From NCBI GenBank assembly GCA_023700825.1, contig JAMPYE010000108.1:1-10752 (forward strand): a stretch of 10,752 nucleotides of DNA, read 5' to 3'. The notes under the pieces were generated by a model. The model was not told where the DNA came from, did not search any database, and was given only the letters and a program-made list of their open reading frames with translations. The DNA is from Thermoanaerobaculia bacterium (GTDB taxonomy: Bacteria; Acidobacteriota; Thermoanaerobaculia; Gp7-AA8). The stretch's first letter is position 1. Each line of letters begins with the position of its first letter. The position numbers were made by a program, and so were the translations under genes. This document shows positions 4,109 through 10,752 of the stretch, in pieces.

Positions 4109-5998
4109 ATGTCCAACTACGACTCTTCCGCGATTGAAGTCCTCACGGGGCTCGAGCCGGTCCGCAAGCGGCCCGGGATGTACACGACGACCGACCGGCC
4201 GAATCACCTGGCGCAGGAGGTCATCGACAACTCCGTCGACGAGGCCATCGCCGGCTTCGCGCGCCAGATCGACGTGACGCTCCACGACGACGGCTCGCTG
4301 TCGGTGAGCGATGACGGCCGCGGGATGCCGGTCGACAAGCACAAGAAGGAAGGGGTCTCGGGCGTCGAGGTCATCCTCACACGCCTCCATTCCGGTGCGA
4401 AGTTCTCGGAGAAGAACTACCGCTTCTCCGGCGGTCTTCACGGCGTCGGCGTCTCGGTCGTCAACGCGCTCTCCACGAAGCTCCAGGTCTGGGTCCGCCG
4501 CGACGGCAACGAGTACACGATGTCGTTCGCGAGCGGGAAGAAGAAGCAGGAGCTGAAGGTCGTCGGCACCGTCGGCAAGCGCAACACGGGAACGACGGTC
4601 CGCTTCTGGCCCGACCCGGTCTTTTTCGACACGCCGAAGTTCAGCGTCTCGCGCCTCAAGCACGGGATGCGCGCCAAGGCCGTCCTCTGCCCGAAGCTGA
4701 AGATCCGCTTCGTGAGCGAGGAGAACGCGGCCGACAACGAGGAGTGGTACTACGAGGACGGTCTGACCGAATATCTCGTCAGCGAGATGAAGGACACGGA
4801 ACTCGTCCCCGAGCCTCCGTTCGTGCAGCACTTCAAGGGAGCCGAGGACGAGGTCGACTGGGCCGTCGCGTGGGTCGCCGAGGATGGCGAGCCGCTCGCG
4901 GAGAGTTACGTCAACCTGATTCCGACGCCGCAGGGCGGGACGCACGTCAACGGCTTCCGGACCGGCCTGACCGAGGCGATCCGGGAGTTCTGCGAGTTCC
5001 GGAACCTGCTTTCGCGAGGGGTGAAGATCGCCCCCGAGGACGTCTGGTCACGCTGCGCGTACGTGCTCAGCGTCCGGATGAACAACCCGCAGTTCCTCGG
5101 CCAGACGAAGGACCGACTCTCGTCGCGCGAGACCGCGGCGTTCGTCTCGGGCGTCGCGCAGGACGCGTTCTCGCTCTGGCTGAACCAGAACACGGCGGCC
5201 GCCGAGAAGATCGCGCAGCTCGCGATCGACAGCGCGATGGTCCGCCTCCGCGCGGTGAAGAAGATCGAGCGGAAGAAGCTGACGAGTGGCCCCGCGCTGC
5301 CGGGCAAACTCGCCGACTGCACCTCGCAGGACCTCTCGCGCACCGAGCTCTTCCTCGTCGAGGGCGACTCGGCGGGCGGCTCGGCGAAGCAGGCGCGCGA
5401 CCGCGAGTTCCAGGCGATCATGCCGCTCCGCGGCAAGATCCTGAACACGTGGGAAGTCGAGTCGGCCGAAGTGCTCGGGTCGCAGGAAGTGCACGACATC
5501 GCGGTCGCGTTAGGCGTCGACCCGGGATCGTCGAACGTCGAGGGGCTGCGTTACGGCAAGCTCTGCATTCTCGCCGACGCCGACTCCGACGGCGCGCACA
5601 TCGCGACGCTGCTCTGCGCCCTCTTCGTGAAGCACTTCCCGAAGCTGGTCGAAGACGGGCGCATCCACATCGCGATGCCGCCGCTGTTCCGGATCGACGT
5701 CGGCAAGAGCGTCTACTACGCGCTCGACGAGGCCGAGAAGCAGGGAATCCTCGAGCGGATCAAGGCCGAGGGGATTCGCGGCAAGGTGAACATTCAGCGC
5801 TTCAAGGGCCTGGGCGAGATGAATCCGCTGCAGCTCCGCGAGACGACCATGTCGCCCGACACGCGCCGGCTCGTGCAGCTCGTCCTCCCTCCGGGAGAGG
5901 GCACCGAGAACATGATGGCCATGCTTCTCTCCAAGAACCGCGCTCCCGATCGCAAGACCTGGCTGATGGAAAAGGGCGATCGGGCGGATGTGGTGTGA
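4109..5998 (+). CDS. parE: DNA topoisomerase IV subunit B (ParE)
   Basis: ParE supplies ATP hydrolysis and the metal-binding TOPRIM half of the cleavage centre of topoisomerase IV. With ParC it decatenates daughter chromosomes. The 629 residues match the length of E. coli ParE (630), and the sequence follows it closely from memory from AIEVLTGLEPVR onward. The GHKL ATPase has the catalytic Glu37 and Asn41 (QEVIDNSVDEA), DDGRGMP (68-74) and GGLHGVG (108-114). QTKDRLSSRE marks the transducer domain. The TOPRIM domain has EGDSAGG (418-424) and DADSD (490-494), followed by QRFKGLGEMNP (563-573). The long GyrB-specific insertion in the TOPRIM region is absent, which argues for ParE over GyrB. No parC is adjacent: prepilins lie upstream and a membrane protein downstream. 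The ATG at 4109 fits the family N-terminus although no Shine-Dalgarno is visible. Heptad array F follows the TGA. Confidence 0.96.
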   Translation: MSNYDSSAIEVLTGLEPVRKRPGMYTTTDRPNHLAQEVIDNSVDEAIAGFARQIDVTLHDDGSLSVSDDGRGMPVDKHKKEGVSGVEVILTRLHSGAKFSEKNYRFSGGLHGVGVSVVNALSTKLQVWVRRDGNEYTMSFASGKKKQELKVVGTVGKRNTGTTVRFWPDPVFFDTPKFSVSRLKHGMRAKAVLCPKLKIRFVSEENAADNEEWYYEDGLTEYLVSEMKDTELVPEPPFVQHFKGAEDEVDWAVAWVAEDGEPLAESYVNLIPTPQGGTHVNGFRTGLTEAIREFCEFRNLLSRGVKIAPEDVWSRCAYVLSVRMNNPQFLGQTKDRLSSRETAAFVSGVAQDAFSLWLNQNTAAAEKIAQLAIDSAMVRLRAVKKIERKKLTSGPALPGKLADCTSQDLSRTELFLVEGDSAGGSAKQARDREFQAIMPLRGKILNTWEVESAEVLGSQEVHDIAVALGVDPGSSNVEGLRYGKLCILADADSDGAHIATLLCALFVKHFPKLVEDGRIHIAMPPLFRIDVGKSVYYALDEAEKQGILERIKAEGIRGKVNIQRFKGLGEMNPLQLRETTMSPDTRRLVQLVLPPGEGTENMMAMLLSKNRAPDRKTWLMEKGDRADVV

Positions 5999-6004
5999 GC
6001 CGGA

Positions 6005-6026
6005 AGGCGATGAGGCGAGAGGCGTC
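6005..6026. repeat. Short heptad array F after parE
   Basis: The units AGGCGAT (6005), AGGCGAG (6013) and AGGCGTC (6020) form a three-copy array, with one extra base between the first two. It starts 6 bp after the parE TGA and shares AGGCGATGAG with array B (2854-2863). No complementary right arm is found before the next gene. It may be a remnant or the seed of a larger array. Confidence 0.65.
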
Positions 6027-6029
6027 GTA

Positions 6030-6035
6030 TACAAT
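6030..6035 (+). promoter_or_regulatory. Candidate -10 box of the MFS/spermidine-synthase-like gene
   Basis: TACAAT (five of six matches to TATAAT) lies 30 bp before the ATG at 6066 and just after heptad array F. No recognisable -35 hexamer exists at 16-18 bp upstream; that DNA is the AGGCGA repeat. GAAGGA at 6048-6053 is a possible but distant ribosome-binding site. Confidence 0.3.
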
Positions 6036-6065
6036 TCACGGGCTCTCGAAGGACCTTCAATACTG

Positions 6066-9000
6066 ATGACCGAAACTGTCGAACGCCCGTCCGATGGCAT
6101 CGGCTCGAAGGCTGGCGCGGTAGCGCTGCTGCTCCTCGGGTCGGGGCTCTGTTCTCTCGTCTATCAGACCGTCTGGCTGCGCGAGATGCGCGGCGTGTTC
6201 GGCTCGTCGACGTCGGCCACGGCGGCCGTGATCGGCATCTTCATGGGCGGGCTCGGGCTGGGCGGATTCCTGCTCGGCCGCGTCGCCGACCGAAGCCGCA
6301 ATCCGCTCCGTCTCTATTCGAACCTCGAAATCGGAGTGGCGATCTCGGCGCTCGCGACGATTCCGCTGGGCCGGCTCGTCGAGCTCCTCTACTTCTCGAG
6401 CGGCGGGTCTCCGGCGCTTGGGCTTTTCGGAGCGACCCTGCTGCGGCTGCTCCTCGCGGTTCTTCTCCTCGGCGTTCCGACGGTACTGATGGGCGGCACG
6501 CTTCCGGCAGTGGCCCGCGCAGTCGTCGGCCAAGGCGATCTCAAGCGACGCGCGATCGCCCTGCTCTACGGCATGAATACGCTCGGCGCCGTCGCGGGAA
6601 CGATAGCCTCGACCTTCTTTTCCCTCGAGCGATTCGGAAACCAGAAGACACTCGTCATGGCGGCTCTTCTGAACCTTCTCGTTGCGATCGGTGCGCGCGC
6701 GATGTCGAGACGGGAAGGCTTCGAACGCGACCCGGAAGCCGAAGAAAGGGACGTCGCCGGCGCGGGCGCCGAGCGCGAAGCTTCGGCGCTCTTCACCTGG
6801 AGTGCGGCCGCCGTGGCCGGCTTCTCGTTTCTCCTGCTCGAGCTCGTCTGGTACCGGTTGCTGGCCCCGATTCTCGGTGGGTCCACCTTCACCTTCGGGC
6901 TCATCCTCGCGATGGCGCTGCTGGGTATCGGCCTCGGCGGAATTCTCTACGCTCTCATCGCCGGCGATCGCCCCGTCACGCTCCGGTTTTTCGCGGTCGT
7001 CTGCGGCCTCGAGGCCCTTGCGATCGTCGTCCCCTTTGCCCTCGGAGACCGGCTCGCGATTCTCGCCGCGCTGGCGCGCTCGCTCGAGGCGCTGGGATTC
7101 GGAGGCAACATCCTCGCGTGGTCGATCATCTGCGCGATCGTCGTCGTCCCGGCGGCACTCGTCTCCGGGTTCCAGTTCCCCGCGCTGATCGCTCTCGCGG
7201 GTCGCGGCAGCACTAACGTCGGCGTCGAGGTCGGGCGCGTTTACGCATTCAACACCCTCGGCGCGATCGCGGGCTCGCTGGCCGGCGGCTTCGGCCTGAT
7301 GCCCCTGCTCACGACGACCGGCTGCTGGAAGCTCGCGGGCTGGATGATGATCGTGCTCTGCGCCGCGACCGCGGTGAGCGACGCGAGGCGGCGCAGCGTG
7401 GCAATCGCGGGCCCGGCGATCGCGGCCGTGGCCGCTCTCCTGCTGCTCGTTCCGACGGGGCCAACCGCCGCATGGCGGCACGCGCCGATCGGCGCGGGTC
7501 GCGTAACACTCTCCGGGATGAGCCGGAACGAGATCATCGACTGGCAGCGAGGACTGCGGCGGGCGATCCGCTGGGAGGTCGACGGCGTCGAGAGCAGCGT
7601 CGCGCTGGACGCGCGCGACGGCTTCGCGTTCATCGTCAACGGGAAATCGGACGGCCACTCCATTGGCGACGCTGGCACGCAGATCATGAGCGGCATGCTC
7701 GGAGCGATGCTCCACCCGAAGCCGACAAGAAGCCTCGTCATTGGCCTCGGGACCGGCAGCACCGCCGGCTGGCTCGGCAAGGTACCGGGAATGGAGCGGG
7801 TCGACGTCGCCGAGCTCGAACCGGCGATCCGCCGCGTCGCGCTCGATTGCGCGCCCGTGAACCAGAACGTCCTCGAACAGAAGAACGTGCATGTCTTTTA
7901 CGGCGACGCGAGAGAGTTGCTGCTCGTGACGCGCGAGCGCTACGACGTCATCTTCTCCGAGCCGTCGAACCCCTACCGCGCAGGCATCGCCGGGCTCTTC
8001 ACCACGGAGTTCTACCGGGCCGTCTCCGAGAGACTCGACGAGCGCGGGATCTTCCTTCAGTGGGTACAGGCGTACGAGATCGACGGACGGACGCTCGAGA
8101 CGATCCTGCGAACGTTGCAGGGAGTCTTTCCGCACGTGCAGATGTGGGCGACGAACTACAGGGACATCCTGCTCGTGGCGACGCGGGAGCCACTCCCCGT
8201 CGATGCGGACCAGCTTCGGGCGCGGGTCGCGAGCGAACCATACCGATCGGCGCTGCGGCAGGCATGGAAAACCGATTCGGTCGAGGGAATGCTGGCCCAC
8301 ATGGTGGCCGACGACAGCTTCGTCAAGCTCGTCGCAGGGAAGACTGTTGCCCCGATCAACACTGACGACACAAACGTGGTCGAGTTCGGCTTCGCGCGCA
8401 GCGTCGGAGCCTCGCGTGCCGACACGATCGGAGAGCTGGTCGGGGTCGCCACGGCTGTTGGAATGCGCGATAAGTCGCCCCGCGGACGCTTCGACGCGGC
8501 TCTTGTGCAGCGTTTCCGGATGACCTCACCTGTCCTGGCGGCGACAGATCCGACTCAGAACAAGGACCTCGCGCGCGCGATTGGCGGGTACAGGGAAGGG
8601 CAGTTCGCTCAGACGGTGAGCGCGTGGGAGATGTCGGGGCTGGAGCCGCTCTCTCATTACGAGACGGTCTCGCTGGCCGAAGCGCTCGCGCATGCGGGTG
8701 ACGCGCGCTGTCTCGCTCATCTCGAGAAGCTCCGCGGTTTCGATCCCGTCGACGCGCTGCTGGTCGAGGGGATCTACCGATGGGAAGCCGGCGAGACCGG
8801 CGAAGCGCTGGACCTCCTCGCTCGCGGTTTCGAGCTGCAGCGCGAGCTCCCGTGGGCGACCCGCAGTCTGGTGACGCGCGCAACGGAAGTCGCCGAGACG
8901 ATGGTCCTTCGCGGGGGTGATGACGCGAGCGTCAACCGTCTGGCACAGGCGTTTTCGCAGCCGTTCGCACTCGGACAGAACGAGGAGCGCCGCCGCCGTT

Positions 9001-9233
9001 TCCTGTTCAGCGCGTCGGCGCGGCTCGAGCGCGCCGCCTGCGGCCCCCGAACGGTCGCTTCGCTCGCGCTCATCGAACCCAACACTCCCTGGCAGCGCGA
9101 TCTGCTGAAGGGGCGCGCGCTCTGCTACGCGAGTCTCGGGCACCCTCTCGCGCAGCTCGCCGCGGACGAGCTCGAACGATTCGATTCGCTCGAGTCGCAG
9201 CCATTCGGCCTGGACCTGACGAGCCCTAAGTAG
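6066..9233 (+). CDS. Fused MFS-like membrane / spermidine-synthase-like protein with helical C-terminal tail
   Basis: The 1055-residue product has three parts. Residues about 15-475 are membrane-embedded and consist of two MFS-like halves. VW at 36-37 and 261-262, Gly-Ser-Thr at 49 and 274 (Thr), GLGG at 64-67 and 289-292, and NTLGA at 171-175 and 396-400 all repeat with the same 225-residue offset. A charged cytoplasmic linker lies near 215-240. Residues about 495-760 resemble the spermidine synthase fold: FIVNGK, the SAM-type nucleotide loop VIGLGTGSTAG (from 558), the acidic VAELEP and GDARELL. Where true aminopropyltransferases have a catalytic Asp in a DxxDP-like motif, this one reads SEPSNP (631-636), so polyamine synthesis is doubtful. 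Residues about 800-1055 are soluble and rich in TPR-like helices (YREGQFAQTVSAWE, YRWEAGETGEALDLLARGF). The family name is from recollection; no role is established. The ATG at 6066 is chosen over an upstream in-frame ATG (5988) that overlaps parE. Confidence 0.88.
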   Translation: MTETVERPSDGIGSKAGAVALLLLGSGLCSLVYQTVWLREMRGVFGSSTSATAAVIGIFMGGLGLGGFLLGRVADRSRNPLRLYSNLEIGVAISALATIPLGRLVELLYFSSGGSPALGLFGATLLRLLLAVLLLGVPTVLMGGTLPAVARAVVGQGDLKRRAIALLYGMNTLGAVAGTIASTFFSLERFGNQKTLVMAALLNLLVAIGARAMSRREGFERDPEAEERDVAGAGAEREASALFTWSAAAVAGFSFLLLELVWYRLLAPILGGSTFTFGLILAMALLGIGLGGILYALIAGDRPVTLRFFAVVCGLEALAIVVPFALGDRLAILAALARSLEALGFGGNILAWSIICAIVVVPAALVSGFQFPALIALAGRGSTNVGVEVGRVYAFNTLGAIAGSLAGGFGLMPLLTTTGCWKLAGWMMIVLCAATAVSDARRRSVAIAGPAIAAVAALLLLVPTGPTAAWRHAPIGAGRVTLSGMSRNEIIDWQRGLRRAIRWEVDGVESSVALDARDGFAFIVNGKSDGHSIGDAGTQIMSGMLGAMLHPKPTRSLVIGLGTGSTAGWLGKVPGMERVDVAELEPAIRRVALDCAPVNQNVLEQKNVHVFYGDARELLLVTRERYDVIFSEPSNPYRAGIAGLFTTEFYRAVSERLDERGIFLQWVQAYEIDGRTLETILRTLQGVFPHVQMWATNYRDILLVATREPLPVDADQLRARVASEPYRSALRQAWKTDSVEGMLAHMVADDSFVKLVAGKTVAPINTDDTNVVEFGFARSVGASRADTIGELVGVATAVGMRDKSPRGRFDAALVQRFRMTSPVLAATDPTQNKDLARAIGGYREGQFAQTVSAWEMSGLEPLSHYETVSLAEALAHAGDARCLAHLEKLRGFDPVDALLVEGIYRWEAGETGEALDLLARGFELQRELPWATRSLVTRATEVAETMVLRGGDDASVNRLAQAFSQPFALGQNEERRRRFLFSASARLERAACGPRTVASLALIEPNTPWQRDLLKGRALCYASLGHPLAQLAADELERFDSLESQPFGLDLTSPK

Positions 9234-9258
9234 AGGGAGCGGTGCGGAGCATTCGGCC

Positions 9259-10752
9259 TCACTTTGTCTCCCGTTGCCCGAGCGCCCGAGACCAGCCGAG
9301 AATCGCGCGAATCCCCGAAGGCTCGTCGGCCTCGATGGTTCGAATCGCGAGATAGTGCTGGTGGTCGGCGGTCGGGACGAGTTCGGAGACGCGGCTGTCA
9401 AACCCGGCGAGCTTGCGGGGAACGGAAGGGTTCGGGCTGCTCGCGTCGGGCTCGAGGCTCACGGCGCTCACGGTGAAGCCGCTCTCCGCGGGCGAGACGA
9501 TCGTGAGCTCGCGCCCGTCACGGCTCCAGTGTGCTGCAAGCCCTCCGCCGCTCGACACCATCCACTTCCTGTCGAGCGCGGGCCACGGCCGGATGAAGAT
9601 CTCGCGGGTTCCCGTCTCGGCCGACCAGTACGCGAGCCAGCGCCCGTCCGGCGAGAGTTTAGCCCCGGACTGACTGAATGCATCGGCGAGAACCTGGCGT
9701 GCCTTCTTCTTGCTGAAATCCCAGACCCAGACCTCTCGTGAGGCTTCGCGCGTCTTCGCGCTCGCATCGAGAAAAATCAGGTTCCCGTCCTTCGACCAGT
9801 CCGTGATCGAGTAGTCGTGATCCGGGTTGCTGTGGATGCGCTGCGCCGGCACGGTGGACGCTACGCTCTGAACGAAGATCTCCTCGTTTCCGCTGTCGCG
9901 GTTCACGAACGCGATGCGATCGCCGTCAGGAGACCAGACCGCGGAGTACGAGTCGTTGACCGTTCGCGTGAGCGGGGTGAGGGTGTTTCGCGCCAGCTCG
10001 CGAATCCAGATCTGCGTTGCGCTCGAGCCCTCGACTCGCGTCAGGGCAACTCTCTGCCCGTCGGGCGAGATTGCGAGCTCCCCCCAGTTGCCTTCCGGAT
10101 CGAGCTCCGAGATCTCGCTCCCGTCGCGGCCGAGCCAAACGAGCTTTGTCGGCGGCGTTCCGCTGCCCACGTTCCAGGCGATGTCTCCACGCTTCGATGC
10201 CGAGGCGATCAGCGCGCCGATATTGCTCTCGAACATCGCATTCGCGTCGACCGGCACGACCTCCGAGCCGATCGTGAAGCTCTTCGGATCGAACGACACC
10301 GCGACCATCGCTTCGTTGCGGCGCACCAGGACCCAACCCGGCTCGACGAAGGTCGCCGACGACGCGTCGTTGAGGAGCTTCCTTGGCGGAGTCTTTCCGT
10401 CGATCGACGCGAGATAGATTCCCCCGTGCGACTTGAGCGCCACCGCGCTGTTGCTCCAGAGCGTGAAGATGAAGTGCCGGCCGTCGGGGAGCCATTGCGG
10501 GTAGCGATGCGACGCGTCGGGGATTGCGGGATCTACCTTCGTGACGATCTGGGCTGTTCCTCCGCTCGCCGCAATGCTCGACAGCCCGGCGTTGGGGTTC
10601 GGCGCAAAGAGAATTCCACCGTTCTCGTGCCAGCTGCCTCCGCGCGGGGACGTTGCGCACTCGCAGACCGTCTGGATCGTTCCGGTCTGCACGTCGAGCT
10701 TGCGGATCGCTCCTTCCGCAAAGAACGCGAGAGTACGGGAGTCGGGTGACCA
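9259..10752 (-). CDS. PD40/TolB-type beta-propeller protein, probably the C-terminus of a serine/threonine protein kinase (5' end outside the window)
   Basis: The frame is open to the right edge, so about 497 C-terminal residues are visible and the N-terminus is missing. The sequence is a chain of propeller blades of the form W-S-P-D-G/S-x-x-x-A/L-F: WSPDSRTLAFF at the edge, QWLPDGRHFIF, LAISPDGQRVAL (near 10060), AVWSPDGDRIAF (near 9925), SKDGNLIFL, LSPDGRWLAYW (near 9640) and HWSRDGRELTI (near 9520). From memory, APNPNAGLSSIAASGGTAQ, HRYPQWLPDGRHF and the closing ILGWSRAL are typical of kinase-propeller fusions common in Acidobacteriota. The kinase domain itself would lie beyond the edge, so this part is inference. 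The alternative is a free TolB-like or DPP-IV-like propeller; no peptidase triad is visible. The stop lies 25 bp from the stop of the preceding plus-strand gene, with no terminator hairpin between. Confidence 0.85.
   Translation of the reverse strand, partial: WSPDSRTLAFFAEGAIRKLDVQTGTIQTVCECATSPRGGSWHENGGILFAPNPNAGLSSIAASGGTAQIVTKVDPAIPDASHRYPQWLPDGRHFIFTLWSNSAVALKSHGGIYLASIDGKTPPRKLLNDASSATFVEPGWVLVRRNEAMVAVSFDPKSFTIGSEVVPVDANAMFESNIGALIASASKRGDIAWNVGSGTPPTKLVWLGRDGSEISELDPEGNWGELAISPDGQRVALTRVEGSSATQIWIRELARNTLTPLTRTVNDSYSAVWSPDGDRIAFVNRDSGNEEIFVQSVASTVPAQRIHSNPDHDYSITDWSKDGNLIFLDASAKTREASREVWVWDFSKKKARQVLADAFSQSGAKLSPDGRWLAYWSAETGTREIFIRPWPALDRKWMVSSGGGLAAHWSRDGRELTIVSPAESGFTVSAVSLEPDASSPNPSVPRKLAGFDSRVSELVPTADHQHYLAIRTIEADEPSGIRAILGWSRALGQRETK

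Noticed and set aside
3955..4137. Small plus-strand open frame in the gap before parE
   Set aside because: It spans array E and runs into parE in another frame, and its composition is Pro/Arg/Ser-rich with no ribosome-binding site.
5988..6065. In-frame upstream ATG for the 6066 gene
   Set aside because: It overlaps the end of parE and adds residues encoded by heptad array F and the candidate promoter. The N-terminus from 6066 leads directly into the first membrane segment.
4744..6066. Plus-strand frame of 440 codons overlapping parE
   Set aside because: Arg-rich shadow frame; the parE frame carries every family motif across the same bases.
6057..8300. Long open frame (747 codons) on the minus strand opposite the membrane/synthase gene
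   Set aside because: Arg/Asp/Glu-rich low-complexity translation typical of antisense frames in high-GC DNA. The plus-strand frame has clear conserved motifs.
9817..10749. Plus-strand 310-codon frame opposite the beta-propeller gene
   Set aside because: Arg/Asp/Val-rich antisense shadow; the minus frame shows repeated WSPDG blades.

Overview
This high-GC window looks like a chromosomal fragment of a Gram-negative, type IV pilus-bearing bacterium. My guess is the Acidobacteriota or a neighbouring phylum. The guess rests on recalled gene content: a serine/threonine-kinase-type beta-propeller C-terminus, a fused MFS/spermidine-synthase-like protein and a DUF202 membrane protein. No rRNA or other taxonomic marker is present, so the assignment is weak.

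Layout. (1) 37-169 is a tandem 7-bp repeat that ends 3 bp short of the stop codon of the first gene. (2) 173-2190 holds three minus-strand genes. In transcription order they are a secreted SH3-domain protein (1501-2190), a DUF202 inner-membrane protein (1069-1455) and a divergent SDR-fold oxidoreductase lacking the YxxxK motif (173-946). (3) 2364-3881 on the plus strand is a compact operon of three minor type IV prepilins/pseudopilins (PilV/GspI-, PilW/GspJ- and PilX/GspK-like). (4) 4109-5998 encodes a full-length ParE (topoisomerase IV subunit B). (5) 6066-9233 encodes a 1055-residue membrane protein: a duplicated MFS-like module, a spermidine-synthase-like domain and a helical tail. (6) 9259 to the right edge is the C-terminal part of a PD40/TolB-type beta-propeller protein, convergent with the previous gene and cut by the window edge.

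The most unusual feature is a set of arrays with a strict 7-bp period (heptads) in the gaps between genes. The period is constant but the unit changes from array to array: GGACTCA, AGGTCAA/AGGCGAA, TTCCGCG and CTCGCCT. Four arrays start at or within a few bases of a stop codon (SDR, first prepilin, third prepilin, ParE). Two gaps have a two-armed layout with a purine-rich left array, a unique core and a pyrimidine-rich right array (2753-3001 and 3884-4067). In the second, the arms contain a perfect 20-bp inverted repeat. In the first, the whole structure lies between a GTG start that overlaps the upstream stop (GTGA) and the prepilin cleavage motif of the second prepilin. The predicted leader is therefore 87 residues, and removing 243 bp would restore a normal 6-residue leader. 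Because 7 is not a multiple of 3, unit gain or loss there would switch the reading frame.

Apart from the three prepilins, which should act together in pilus or type II secretion assembly, the genes show no obvious shared pathway. The window looks like ordinary chromosomal genes whose junctions have been colonised by heptad arrays.
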